DNA of 64,000 nt from Aliarcobacter sp. (GCA_028688995.1 JAQTXB010000006.1:62001-126000); one strand, 5' to 3'. Counted from the stretch's first letter, positions 26,589 through 35,427 are shown. Notes: a model not told the origin generated them from the sequence alone. Made by a program: numbers and translations.

Positions 26589-28421
26589 ATGTATATAAAA
26601 GCTTTGTTAACCCTTCTATTTATTTTTAATTATTCTTTTGCAAAGAATTTAGAAACTAAATCTCAAATTTTAATTATTAATTCATATCACAAAGGTTTCC
26701 AATGGAGTGATGAACTCATAAATGGAGTTGAGAAATCTTTGGGCGATAAAAATAATGTGGAAACAACTATTTTATACATGGATTCAAAAAGAATCGCTTC
26801 ACCTGAATATTACGAAAAATTAAAAGATTTATATAAACTGCAATTGGAAAAAAGAAAATATGATTTAGTTTTATTAGTGGATAAATTTGCTTACGAATTT
26901 GCTTTAAAAAACTATAAAGACCTTTTTACCAATGAACGATTAGTTTTTTCAGGAATTGAACAATATGATGCTTCTTTAGTTGAAAAATATGGATTAACTG
27001 GAAAAATATCAGGAATTTTAGAAAAACGAGCTATTAGTGATACAATTGATATTATTAATAGAATGATGCCAAAACTTAAAAAACTTCACATAATAAATGA
27101 CTTTAGTGTAAATGGTGATGATACGGATTTATTTATACAAAATGCAATAAATAAAATAGGTAATAAATTCGAAACAGACTATATAAGATATTCAACTATT
27201 GAAGAATTAAAAGAAAAATTTTCTACGTACAAAGAAGATGAAGCAATATTTTTTGTACGTTTTTATAATAATAAATATAAAGAGTTACATCAAAATTATG
27301 AGATTGCACAAATGATTAACTCTTTTGAATTACCTACTTTTAGTACAGATTCACTTTTTATAAAAAAAGGTTCTTTGGGAGGAAAATTAATACAAATTGA
27401 AGATTTAGGAAAAAATACAGGTTCATTACTTTTAAAACTACTAAAAGATGAAAATGCTGAACCTATAATTGAAACACACAATAGTTACTCTTATATTTTT
27501 GATTATGAAAAAGTAAAAAAATTTAATCTAAATCCAGAAGCTTTAAAAAAAAGAATAAATTATGTAAATACACCTGAATCTTTTTTTGATAAAAATCGTG
27601 ATTTTGTAAATATAATATTTATTTTTTCACCCCTTTCACTTTTATTGATTATTATTCTGATTTATAATTTACAACTACAAATAAAAAATGCAAAAAATCA
27701 AGAGTTTTTGATTCAACAATCAAAATTAGCTGAAATTGGAGAAATCATATCTTCAATCGCCCATCAATGGAAAGAGCCTTTAATCGAAATTTCAACCTTA
27801 GTTCAAGAATATATATTTTCTCATAAAAGAACAAAAGATGAAGATGAAAAATATGTAAAAAATATTATGTCACAAATTTATTATATGACTGATACAATAA
27901 ATGATTTTCAAAACTTTATAAAACCTTCTACTCAAAAAACCTCTTTTAATATCAAAGATGCCATTGTAAAAATGATGAATATTATTGAACATAATATGAA
28001 ATATAACTACATCGATATAAATATAAATATTGAAGATAAAACAAAATTAATAATTTCTGGTTACCATAATGAATTAATGCAAAGTCTTTTAAATATAGTA
28101 AATAATGCTAAAGATTCTATTTTGAAAAAAAGAGAATCAGATAAAAAATTTAAAGGGAAAATTGATTTAAATATTTCAAATTATTTAAACTATGCTCAGA
28201 TTGAAATAAGTGATAATGGTGGTGGAATTGATGAAAAAGATATGAAAAAGATTTTTGATCCATATTACACAACAAAAAACAAAGGCCATGGTATTGGTCT
28301 TTATATGACAAAAGTAATAATAGAAGATAAAATGGGAGGCTCAATTAGTGTTATTAATAAAACTAATGGTGCAAACTTTATAATAAGATTGGAGTTAAAA
28401 GATGAAAATCCTAGTTCTTGA
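26589..28421 (+). CDS. Sensor histidine kinase with periplasmic-binding-protein-like sensor
   Basis: 610-residue kinase. A signal/anchor helix at the N-terminus leads to a periplasmic domain of about 290 residues resembling the ABC substrate-binding family PF04392 (SQILIINSYHKGFQWSDELINGVE, KKLHIINDFSV). A transmembrane helix (about 335-355) then leads to the kinase core: SIAHQWKEPL with phospho-His near residue 392, N-box LLNIVNNAKDSI, G1 DNGGGID and G2 GHGIGLYMTK. I chose ATG 26589 because AATAGGAA precedes it; an upstream TTG (26571) is weaker. The response regulator overlaps by 20 nt. It probably senses a small solute such as a dicarboxylate or amino acid, inferred from the flanking aspA and symporter. 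Confidence 0.88.
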   Translation: MYIKALLTLLFIFNYSFAKNLETKSQILIINSYHKGFQWSDELINGVEKSLGDKNNVETTILYMDSKRIASPEYYEKLKDLYKLQLEKRKYDLVLLVDKFAYEFALKNYKDLFTNERLVFSGIEQYDASLVEKYGLTGKISGILEKRAISDTIDIINRMMPKLKKLHIINDFSVNGDDTDLFIQNAINKIGNKFETDYIRYSTIEELKEKFSTYKEDEAIFFVRFYNNKYKELHQNYEIAQMINSFELPTFSTDSLFIKKGSLGGKLIQIEDLGKNTGSLLLKLLKDENAEPIIETHNSYSYIFDYEKVKKFNLNPEALKKRINYVNTPESFFDKNRDFVNIIFIFSPLSLLLIIILIYNLQLQIKNAKNQEFLIQQSKLAEIGEIISSIAHQWKEPLIEISTLVQEYIFSHKRTKDEDEKYVKNIMSQIYYMTDTINDFQNFIKPSTQKTSFNIKDAIVKMMNIIEHNMKYNYIDININIEDKTKLIISGYHNELMQSLLNIVNNAKDSILKKRESDKKFKGKIDLNISNYLNYAQIEISDNGGGIDEKDMKKIFDPYYTTKNKGHGIGLYMTKVIIEDKMGGSISVINKTNGANFIIRLELKDENPSS

Positions 28422-29043
28422 AGACAATGAAAACTTATGCACTTTTATAAAAAATTCTTTAATTAAAGAAGGTTATGCCGTAGATACCTTTAGTGATGGA
28501 GAAAAGTGTCTAGAAGTTTTAAACAATGGTTATGCTTGTTTTATTTTAGATGTAAATGTACCTTCAATTGATGGAATATCAATTTTAGAAACTATTCGTA
28601 TTTATAACAAAGAAATTCCAGTAATCATAATGAGTGCAAACCATGAACTAGAAAAAATCCAAGCTTCTTATGAGTTAGGTTGTGATGATTATTTAAAAAA
28701 ACCTTTTTTAATGTATGAACTAATACAAAAAGTAAAAAAGCTTTGTGAAATAAAAGAAAAAATGTTTGATTTTACAAATGGTTTTTCTTATGATTATAAA
28801 AATAGAAATTTAATAAGTCCAAAAGGAGATATTAAATTAGCAAAAAAAGAGATTCTTTTTTTAGAACTACTTTGCAAAAATCCCTCAAGAATATTCTCTT
28901 TTGAAGAGATTGAAAATTATGTTTGGGAAGGTGAAGATACTACTTTAATAAATATCCGAGCTTTAATAAAACGATTAAGAAAAAAAATTCCAACAAATGC
29001 AATAACTATAGTAAAAGGTATAGGATATAAGCTAAATATCTAA
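28402..29043 (+). CDS. OmpR-family response regulator
   Basis: 213-residue regulator: receiver (about 1-115) with EDNE acidic pair, phospho-acceptor Asp near 51 (CFILDVNVPSIDGIS), MSA switch Ser and KKPF lysine. The winged-helix domain (about 130-213) ends IRALIKRLRKKIPTNAITIVKGIGYKLN. It overlaps the kinase gene by 20 nt and lies 90 bp before a symporter gene that is its most likely target. Confidence 0.9.
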   Translation: MKILVLEDNENLCTFIKNSLIKEGYAVDTFSDGEKCLEVLNNGYACFILDVNVPSIDGISILETIRIYNKEIPVIIMSANHELEKIQASYELGCDDYLKKPFLMYELIQKVKKLCEIKEKMFDFTNGFSYDYKNRNLISPKGDIKLAKKEILFLELLCKNPSRIFSFEEIENYVWEGEDTTLINIRALIKRLRKKIPTNAITIVKGIGYKLNI

Positions 29044-29133
29044 AATTTAGCAAAATTTCTTCAAAAAACATATAAAACATCCCTTTTAGGTCATTTTAGC
29101 TTCTTAGAATAATATAAATAAAAGGAGAATAAG

Positions 29134-30411
29134 ATGAAAACTATTTGGAGAGGAATTCCACTTTGGCAAAAAATTGTGGGAGCATTAATTTTAGGACTTT
29201 TAACTGGGATTATTTTTGGTGAAAGTGCACAAGTATTAAAACCTATTGGAACACTGTTTCTTAATCTGATTAAAATGTTGATTGTACCATTGGTATTTGT
29301 TACTTTAGTAACAGGTATTATCGCAATGGAAGATTTGAAAAAAATGAGAAGAGTTGGATTAAAAACATTTTTCATTTATCTATTAACTACTGCTATTGCA
29401 ATTACTATTGGTTTAATAGTTGGTATAGTTTTAGAACCAGGTGTTGGAGTTTCACTTGAAACTGCAGCAAAAACAAGTGTTAAAGAAGCACCGGCTTTAG
29501 TAGATACACTATTAAATATAATTACTAAAAATCCTTTTTCTAGTTTTGCAAGTGGTGATATATTACAAATTATCTTTTTTGCAATTATTTTAGGAATATC
29601 TATTAATTTAGCTGGAGAAAAAGGTAAACCTGCAAAAGATTTCTTCAATTCAATGTCTGAAGCTATGTATAAAATGACTGAAATTGTAATGGAATTTGCA
29701 CCATTTGGAGTATTTGGATTAATGGCATGGGTTTCTTCATCATATGGAATGGATGTATTATTAAGCCTTGGAAAAGTAATTATCGGAGTATATATAGCTT
29801 CACTTATTCATATGGTATTTGTTCTAGGAGGAGGAATATACTTTTTTGCAAAATTAAATCCAATCAAATTTTTCAAAGGTATTATTCCAGCTCAAACAGT
29901 TGCATTTACAACAACAAGTAGTTCAGGTACATTACCAGTTACAACACAAAATGCAATAGAAAATTTAGGTGTTTCAAAACCAATTGCAAGTTTTGTTTTA
30001 CCTTTAGGTGCAACAATAAATATGGATGGAACTGCAATTTATCAAGGATTATGTGCAATGTTTGTTGCTCAAGCATTTGGTATTCAATTAGGAATGCAAG
30101 AGTATATGATGATTATTTTAACAGCAACATTAGCATCAATCGGAACAGCTGGAGTTCCTGGAGCTGGTCTTATTATGCTTACGTTAGTTTTAACATCTGT
30201 TGGATTACCTATTGAAGGTGTTGCTATAATCGCTGGAATTGATAGAATTCTTGATATGGCAAGAACAACCGTAAATATAACAGGTGATGCAATGACTTCT
30301 GTTCTAATTGCTAAAAGTGAAAATGAATTAGACGAAGATATTTATAATGGACATAAAGAATACGAAGAATACTATGGAGAATTAAAACCAGAACCAGTAG
30401 TTATTTCTTAA
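29134..30411 (+). CDS. Dicarboxylate/amino acid:cation symporter (DAACS family)
   Basis: 425-residue transporter with eight membrane helices and the two re-entrant hairpins of the GltP/DctA family. Signatures are TTTSSSGTLPVTT (serine-rich hairpin 1), INMDGTAIYQG (the NMDGT cation-binding motif) and GVPGAGLIML plus DRILDMARTTVNITGD (substrate and cation site). It imports glutamate, aspartate or C4-dicarboxylates with Na+ or H+. The Arg in the DMARTTVN segment and Asp in NITGD are typical of the family. Strong ribosome site AAAAGGAGAATAAG. Context with aspartase favours aspartate/fumarate-type substrates. Confidence 0.93.
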   Translation: MKTIWRGIPLWQKIVGALILGLLTGIIFGESAQVLKPIGTLFLNLIKMLIVPLVFVTLVTGIIAMEDLKKMRRVGLKTFFIYLLTTAIAITIGLIVGIVLEPGVGVSLETAAKTSVKEAPALVDTLLNIITKNPFSSFASGDILQIIFFAIILGISINLAGEKGKPAKDFFNSMSEAMYKMTEIVMEFAPFGVFGLMAWVSSSYGMDVLLSLGKVIIGVYIASLIHMVFVLGGGIYFFAKLNPIKFFKGIIPAQTVAFTTTSSSGTLPVTTQNAIENLGVSKPIASFVLPLGATINMDGTAIYQGLCAMFVAQAFGIQLGMQEYMMIILTATLASIGTAGVPGAGLIMLTLVLTSVGLPIEGVAIIAGIDRILDMARTTVNITGDAMTSVLIAKSENELDEDIYNGHKEYEEYYGELKPEPVVIS

Positions 30412-30439
30412 TTATAAAGAGGTTTCCCCTCTTTATAAT
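30411..30439. terminator. Bidirectional terminator between symporter and pgeF
   Basis: ATTATAAAGAGG (30411-30422) and CCTCTTTATAAT (30428-30439) form a perfect 12-bp stem with a 5-nt loop between two convergent genes; the end of pgeF lies inside it. Confidence 0.8.
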
Positions 30440-31101
30440 GTAATAATTCCTGCAAATCTACCTGTATATTTATCTTTTCTAAAAGAGAAAAATGGCTCAT
30501 TTGAACATTTTGTACAAATTTCTGAAACTTGGATATGTCTAATTCCCACCTCTTCTAAAAGTTTTATATTAATTCCATGTAAATCTATGTTGTTTCCTTT
30601 ACAAAATTTCTCTCCAAATGATGTTTTAACAATATTTACTAACTCATCACTCACTTCATAACAACAAGCATGAATACTTGGACCCATAATTACTTTTATA
30701 TTATTTACATTGCAACCTAATTCACTCATCATTTTATTTGCAGTGATTTGTGCAATTTTTAAAAAAGTAGAGTTTCTTCCAGCATGAACAGCTGCAATTA
30801 CACCTTGTATCTCATCAAAAAACAAAATGGGAATACAGTCAGCTACCATAACCATAAGTGGTAATTTTTTTTCTTTTGTTATTAATCCATCACAATTATC
30901 TATAAGTTTTGGTGAGTTTTTATCAACTATAACTACATTATTCTCATGAACTTGATTCATAAAAATTAAATCTTCATTTTTATAATCCATTTTTAAAGCA
31001 ACAGCTTCTCTGTTTTTATCAACATTCTCTTTTATATCATTTACATGATAAGCTAAATTTCCATCGAGTGTTGTTGTAAAATAGTATTTAATTTGATTCA
31101 T
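30433..31101 (-). CDS. pgeF: Laccase-domain protein PgeF (YfiH family)
   Basis: 222-residue protein of the multicopper-polyphenol-oxidase-like family now known as PgeF/YfiH. Metal-ligand motifs are in order: MVADCIPILFFD, AAVHAGRNSTFLKIAQ and GPSIHACCYEVSDEL. Family members act as peptidoglycan-editing enzymes or purine nucleoside phosphorylase-like enzymes; which applies here cannot be told. The C-terminal motif FFSFRKDKYTGRFAGII is conserved. Length is standard. Confidence 0.88.
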   Translation of the reverse strand: MNQIKYYFTTTLDGNLAYHVNDIKENVDKNREAVALKMDYKNEDLIFMNQVHENNVVIVDKNSPKLIDNCDGLITKEKKLPLMVMVADCIPILFFDEIQGVIAAVHAGRNSTFLKIAQITANKMMSELGCNVNNIKVIMGPSIHACCYEVSDELVNIVKTSFGEKFCKGNNIDLHGINIKLLEEVGIRHIQVSEICTKCSNEPFFSFRKDKYTGRFAGIITL

Positions 31102-31169
31102 AATTGCTCTTTTATTTGCTTTTGATATAATTTAGCGAAATATTAATGATTTATTGTTTAAGGATAGAT

Positions 31170-31778
31170 ATGAACAGATTTGATGAAGCAGCAAAAACAT
31201 GGGATAATAAACAAGCAAGTATTGATAGTTCAAACGCTTGTGTAGAAAATCTACAAAAACACGTAGTTATAAAAGAAAATGCGAACATTTTAGATTATGG
31301 TTGTGGAACTGGATTTATAGCTTTTGCTTTAAGCACAGATAAAAACAGTGTTTTAGGAATGGATTATTCAGATGGTATGATAAATAGATTTAATGAAAAA
31401 GCAAATGAACTAAACTTTGACAATATCAAAGCAATAAAACACAATATGAATGAAGATGAAATATCAAAAAACTCTTATGATTTATTTATCTCATCTATGA
31501 CTATGCACCACATCAAAGATACAAATATGTTTGCACAAAAAGCTTATGACTCTTTAGTAAATGGTGGATATATTTGTATTAATGACCTAGAAAAAGAGGA
31601 TGGAACTTTCCATGAAAAACATAAAAATGATGGAGTTGAACACTTCGGATATGAAAAAGAGGATGTGAAAAAAATCTTTGAAAATGTAGGTTTTAAAATC
31701 ATCTCTTGTGATACAGTTTATGTACATGAAAGAAATGAAAAAGAGTACCCACTTTTTAATCTAATAGCACAAAAATAA
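31170..31778 (+). CDS. Class I SAM-dependent methyltransferase
   Basis: 202-residue small-molecule-type methyltransferase: motif I NILDYGCGTGFIAFAL near residue 45, acidic post-I LGMDYSDGMINRF, motif II-III region DLFISSMTMHHIKD and VNGGYICINDLEKEDG. I chose ATG 31170 because AAGGAT lies just before it; an in-frame ATG at 31146 lacks a site. The start MNRFDEAAKTWDNKQ resembles methyltransferases annotated as methylase 11/25 type. Substrate unknown. It lies 10 bp before aroE and may be co-transcribed with it. Confidence 0.85.
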   Translation: MNRFDEAAKTWDNKQASIDSSNACVENLQKHVVIKENANILDYGCGTGFIAFALSTDKNSVLGMDYSDGMINRFNEKANELNFDNIKAIKHNMNEDEISKNSYDLFISSMTMHHIKDTNMFAQKAYDSLVNGGYICINDLEKEDGTFHEKHKNDGVEHFGYEKEDVKKIFENVGFKIISCDTVYVHERNEKEYPLFNLIAQK

Positions 31779-31788
31779 AAGGAAAAAG

Positions 31789-32583
31789 ATGTCAGAAAAA
31801 TTTGCAATATTTGGAAATCCAGTTGCTCACTCAAAATCACCACAAATGCAAAATGCAGGATTAAAACATATAAACTTTGATGGAAATTATGAAAAACATC
31901 ATCTAGAAAATGGAAATGAAATTAAAAAAACTTTTTTAGAATCAAACTATAAAGGTGCAAATATAACAGTTCCACACAAAGAGTTTGCCTATGAAAATGC
32001 TGATGTTGTAAGAGGTCTAGCAAAAGAGATAAAGGCTGTAAATACGTACATTTTAGAAGATGGAAAAGTAGTAGCTTACAACACTGACGCACCAGGATTT
32101 TTAAAAGCAATAGAGAGTTTTGGAACTATTAAAAACGTACTTCTTTTAGGAGCTGGAGGAACTGCAAAAGCAATCGCCCTAGCCTTAAAATCAAAAGATA
32201 TAAATGTAACTGTATTAAATAGAAGTGAAGGGAAACTAGACTTCTTTAAAGAGCATCAAATTCCATGTTTTTCATGGGAAAATTTCGAGCCTTCAAAATA
32301 TGACCTAATCGTAAACTCAACAAGTGCTGGACTAAAAGATGACTATTTACCTTGTAATAAAAAGATTCTAGAAACAGTTTTCAAAGATGCTTCTTTTGCT
32401 TTTGATTGTGTTTATGGAAAAATCACACCATTTTTAGCACTTGCAAGTGAAAATGGTCTTGAAATAAAAGATGGTGAGGATATGCTACTTTTCCAAGGTG
32501 TTTTAGCTTTTGAATACTTTACAAATACACAAGCTGATGAAAATTTAGTAAAAGCCATGAGAAAAGGTTTAAAAGGAGAATAA
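31789..32583 (+). CDS. aroE: Shikimate dehydrogenase AroE
   Basis: 264-residue NADP-dependent shikimate dehydrogenase: substrate loop FGNPVAHSKSPQMQNAG, catalytic Lys in GANITVPHKE, NTDAPGF, and the nucleotide-binding GAGGTAKAIALAL near residue 120. The C-terminal GEDMLLFQGVLAFEYFT motif completes the family. It reduces 3-dehydroshikimate to shikimate in aromatic amino-acid synthesis. Ribosome site AAAAGGAAAAAG. Confidence 0.94.
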   Translation: MSEKFAIFGNPVAHSKSPQMQNAGLKHINFDGNYEKHHLENGNEIKKTFLESNYKGANITVPHKEFAYENADVVRGLAKEIKAVNTYILEDGKVVAYNTDAPGFLKAIESFGTIKNVLLLGAGGTAKAIALALKSKDINVTVLNRSEGKLDFFKEHQIPCFSWENFEPSKYDLIVNSTSAGLKDDYLPCNKKILETVFKDASFAFDCVYGKITPFLALASENGLEIKDGEDMLLFQGVLAFEYFTNTQADENLVKAMRKGLKGE

Positions 32584-32725
32584 AATTCTTCTTTTTCTCA
32601 TTAATTTTTGTTTTAAAATTTCACCCACTCTTTGTTTTTCAATTAATTTTTCAATTTTATCTTCAATAATCATCAAAATTAAACTATAATTTCAATATAG
32701 ACTATATAAACATTAGAAGTCAAAA

Positions 32726-32884
32726 ATGAAAAAAATAACGAAACTTTGTGGAACTAAAAAAAGTTGTATTATCTTACCTCAAGATGAAAAATCAACACCA
32801 AATCAAATCTATTATTGTACAAAATGTAAAAGAGAAACTAAAGAAAAAATTCTTCTATGTTCCCCTAAAATTAAAGATAGATAA
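32726..32884 (+). CDS. Small cysteine-containing protein (52 aa), possible zinc-ribbon
   Basis: Short gene running ATG 32726 to TAA 32884. The product is 52 residues, basic, with five cysteines (8, 14, 31, 34, 45). The segment YYCTKCKRETKEKILLC has a CxxC knuckle that could pair with Cys8/Cys14 or Cys45 to bind zinc. Its start is preceded only by a weak AGAAGT site. It lies 140 bp after aroE with convergent genes downstream. I do not recognise a family. Even cysteine placement and normal codon use support it being real. Confidence 0.5.
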   Translation: MKKITKLCGTKKSCIILPQDEKSTPNQIYYCTKCKRETKEKILLCSPKIKDR

Positions 32885-32892
32885 GATTTAGA

Positions 32893-33294
32893 TTAATAAT
32901 TATGGTAATTCCCCCATAATTCATTCATTTTAAAAGTATATTTATAAAGTGCAAAATACCATGGAAAAAGTACTATACTAAAAAATAAATAACTTGTGTT
33001 TTTAAGAAAAACATAATTATATTCAAAGAATAAATAATTTATTGAATCTACTAAAATTAAAAAAAAGAAGAAAATCCATATCTCCTTTGAGAAATATTTC
33101 TTTTTGTAGGTATAACCTCTAATTCCAAAAGAAGAGACAATAATAACCATAAGAAAAAAGATATCAAACATCCTTGAATAATTGTTTGTTAAAAGAATAT
33201 CCTCTTCATCAAAGACAAGAAATCCCAATACACTAATAAAACACATAAATATAAACCAAAAATACACTTCCCATAAAACAATCTTTTTATTCAT
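32893..33294 (-). CDS. Small four-helix membrane protein
   Basis: 133-residue protein with four hydrophobic helices (about 7-27, 42-60, 70-88 and 97-116) and rich in Phe, Tyr and Trp; no enzymatic motif. It starts 22 bp after the coiled-coil gene on the same strand, so the two probably form an operon driven by the tandem-box promoter at 33851-33884. No family recognised. Confidence 0.65.
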   Translation of the reverse strand: MNKKIVLWEVYFWFIFMCFISVLGFLVFDEEDILLTNNYSRMFDIFFLMVIIVSSFGIRGYTYKKKYFSKEIWIFFFFLILVDSINYLFFEYNYVFLKNTSYLFFSIVLFPWYFALYKYTFKMNELWGNYHNY

Positions 33295-33316
33295 TTACCA
33301 TCCATTTTATAATTTT

Positions 33317-33820
33317 TTACACCAAATTTATTTCAGAATCAATTGAAATATGTTGTTGTTTTTGTAACATAAGCATTGCCAATTGTTTTTCACAAATACT
33401 TAATTCTTTCTCTTTATCTTTTAAATTTTTATAAGCACTTTTTGTTAAAGCAATCAAACGATTCTTTTCATCTCGTCTATGCATAATTTCATTTACATTT
33501 TGATTTATGATTTCAAGTTTTTCTCTTAAATCTAACTCATTTTCTTTATATATAGATTTTTCTTCATTTAATTTTGTCAAATTATTCTCTATATTTTTTA
33601 ACTCATGTATAAACATAGGCTCAGATTTTCTATCAATAATAGATAACTCTTCAATATTTTCATATTTCATATTACAATCATTGTATATCTCTTTTAATTG
33701 ACTCAACTGCGCTAATATTTTTTTAAGTACTTTTTTCTTTTGATAAATTTTATGATTTAAAGAGTTTTTCTTTGTAAAAATTTGTATTGAACCTAAAGCT
33801 TCATTTGCAAAATTCAACAT
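33317..33820 (-). CDS. Coiled-coil protein under the tandem TGTGAC promoter
   Basis: 167-residue, mostly helical, charged protein with long Lys/Glu/Leu heptads (about 20-150), no membrane segment and two cysteines (49 and 144). It begins MLNFANEALGSIQIF and ends with a Gln/His stretch (MLMLQKQQHISI). I do not recognise a family; a FliJ- or PspA-like coiled coil is possible by shape only. ATG is supported by AAAGGAT 7 bp upstream. It is first in a probable two-gene operon with the membrane protein. Its promoter carries the same 18-bp tandem box found upstream of the kinase-side ORF. Confidence 0.68.
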   Translation of the reverse strand: MLNFANEALGSIQIFTKKNSLNHKIYQKKKVLKKILAQLSQLKEIYNDCNMKYENIEELSIIDRKSEPMFIHELKNIENNLTKLNEEKSIYKENELDLREKLEIINQNVNEIMHRRDEKNRLIALTKSAYKNLKDKEKELSICEKQLAMLMLQKQQHISIDSEINLV

Positions 33821-33850
33821 AATAAAATCCTTTCATTTATAATTACATTC

Positions 33851-33884
33851 ATCATAACAAAAACGTGTCACATCTGGTGTCACA
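33851..33884 (-). promoter_or_regulatory. Tandem TGTGAC promoter (site A) of the coiled-coil gene
   Basis: Minus strand: TGTGAC (33884-33879), ACCAGA, TGTGAC (33872-33867), 10 bp, then TATGAT (33856-33851) as -10, 31 bp before the ATG. The 18-bp TGTGACACCAGATGTGAC is identical to that of site D. Confidence 0.72.
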
Positions 33885-33896
33885 GTTTTATTATTT

Positions 33897-34589
33897 TTAA
33901 TTAATTAGACATCCCACATTTGGAATTGTTTCTATTAATTTATGTTCAAGCTTAGCTCTTAGCCTATAAATTAGTGTTCGTAAAGTGCTATTTGAAACAA
34001 TATTATTTCCCCAGATTTTGTATTCAATATCTGCAAAAGCAACTACATTTCCCTTTGATTCAACTAATATTTTTAATAACTCTTTCTCTTTAGAACCCAA
34101 ATTTATTGGCAAAGCTTTATAATAAAGTCTATTTTTTCTCTCTTCAAAATAGTAATCTTGTCCCAATGGAATAAAAGTTTTTTCCATAGTTAAATTAGTT
34201 ATAGTTTTACTTTTATATAAACCCAACATAATGTTTGATTTTAATTCTTCTCTTTTGAAAGGTTTTATCAAATAACTCACAGGATTTGTTTTAATTGCCC
34301 TAGTTATAGTCTTTTCATCTGCAAATGCAGTAATGTAAATAATTGGAATATCTTGAGATATTTGTATCTCTTCAGCTACATTTATTCCATCTTTTCCTGT
34401 TCCTAAATTAATATCCATTAAAATAAGTTCAGGTTTATCTGTTTGAACACTATTTACCGCATCATTATAATTTGTTACACAATTTGTAACTTCATAACCA
34501 AAATTTGTTAATGTATTTTTCATATCAAGAGCTACGATACTTTCATCTTCCACTATTAATATTTTTGTTTTATGCATATCCATATTCAT
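33897..34589 (-). CDS. Response regulator with winged-helix output (paralogue 1)
   Basis: 230-residue regulator using ATG 34589, which is preceded by GAGAGGAA; an upstream in-frame ATG at 34625 has no site. Receiver domain (about 5-125): VEDESIVALDMKN, phospho-acceptor in LILMDINLGTGKDGI, YITAFAD switch and LIKPFKREE. An OmpR-type winged helix follows (about 145-230: SKEKELLKILVESKG, STLRTLIYRLRAKLEHKLIETIPNVGCLI). Receivers of this kind are more usual in stand-alone or ANTAR regulators, so the pairing with a winged helix is a little unusual. It is clearly paralogous to the regulator at 35501-36187. Its promoter holds four TGTGAC-like boxes, so it may be autoregulated. Confidence 0.87.
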   Translation of the reverse strand: MNMDMHKTKILIVEDESIVALDMKNTLTNFGYEVTNCVTNYNDAVNSVQTDKPELILMDINLGTGKDGINVAEEIQISQDIPIIYITAFADEKTITRAIKTNPVSYLIKPFKREELKSNIMLGLYKSKTITNLTMEKTFIPLGQDYYFEERKNRLYYKALPINLGSKEKELLKILVESKGNVVAFADIEYKIWGNNIVSNSTLRTLIYRLRAKLEHKLIETIPNVGCLIN

Positions 34590-34615
34590 CTTTTTATTCC
34601 TCTCTCTTAATTTTG

Positions 34616-34669
34616 ATAATAACACTTTACCGTCACAGTTTTTGTCACAGTTTTGTCATAAAAGTCACA
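34616..34669 (-). promoter_or_regulatory. Tandem TGTGAC promoter (site B) of response regulator 1, four boxes
   Basis: Minus strand: TGTGAC (34669-34664), TATGAC (34660-34655), TGTGAC (34649-34644), 6 bp, TGTGAC (34637-34632), 10 bp, then TATTAT (34621-34616) as -10, 27 bp before the ATG. The two proximal boxes have the 12-bp spacing of the other sites; the distal ones overlap the end of the acyltransferase gene. Confidence 0.72.
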
Positions 34670-35426
34670 ATTCTAAAAAAACTTTTTTAAAAAATTTAGA
34701 AGCAAAATTTGGATTGTAAGATATGATTAAACATGGAGTTTCTAAACTCCCATAAGAATCTAACTCTTTATAAATTTCAACTCCACCTAATTTTTCAAAT
34801 AGTTTTAAGTGCTCTTTTCTTATTCCTGATAAAGCAATATCAATATCATTATTTGTAAAAACATTATAAATTCCACACATAAGATATTTAAACTCAAGAT
34901 TTAAACCTTGACCTCTTGTTTTAACAATATTTCTTGATATTTCACCAATGCAGTTATATTTTGTTCTCATATCATCAAATGAGTATTTATTTTCTGAAGG
35001 TAATTTATTCTCTGAGTCAAAAATAAGTCTTATTGTTCCTGACACTTCTTTGTTATTTTTATAATAAATTACAGCTGATGTTTTATCAAATACATCAAAA
35101 TTTAATCCTTCAATAGTATCTGGAAACTCATTTTGATAATTAATTTGTGTAAACACATCACTTCTTAGCTTGAAAACTTCTATTAACTCTTCTGCTGTTT
35201 TTGTAAGTTTGAGATTTTTATTACTTTCATCCCAAGATAATTTTTTATTAAAAGAGATTGTCTCTTCAATTATACTTTCTAAAAATATTCTTTTTTTGAA
35301 TATTTCTAAAGCTGATTTTTGTTCAAAATAAAAATTTTCAGGAAGATAATCTAATCTTTTTTGAATATTTAGTTGAACGAACTCTTGAAGTTGATTTAGT
35401 GAGATATTTTTGTTTAAGTTAGCCAT
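34665..35426 (-). CDS. LuxI/FeeM-like N-acyltransferase (putative autoinducer-synthase fold)
   Basis: 253-residue GNAT-fold protein resembling N-acyl amino acid synthase FeeM and LuxI-type synthases. Signature positions appear in order: Arg in FKLRSDVF (near residue 90), Asp in FDVFDKTSAVIYY, Arg in VSGTIRLIF, then Glu and Arg in IGEISRNIVK. These match the Arg, Asp, Arg, Glu, Arg set of acyl-homoserine-lactone synthases. A long N-terminal region (about 1-75) precedes the core. The product would be an acylated amino acid or similar lipid-like signal; this is inference. The gene lies between two paralogous response regulators, has its own tandem-box promoter (35449-35482), and has a hairpin over its ribosome site (35428-35450). 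Confidence 0.65.
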   Translation of the reverse strand: MANLNKNISLNQLQEFVQLNIQKRLDYLPENFYFEQKSALEIFKKRIFLESIIEETISFNKKLSWDESNKNLKLTKTAEELIEVFKLRSDVFTQINYQNEFPDTIEGLNFDVFDKTSAVIYYKNNKEVSGTIRLIFDSENKLPSENKYSFDDMRTKYNCIGEISRNIVKTRGQGLNLEFKYLMCGIYNVFTNNDIDIALSGIRKEHLKLFEKLGGVEIYKELDSYGSLETPCLIISYNPNFASKFFKKVFLEL

Positions 35427-35427
35427 T

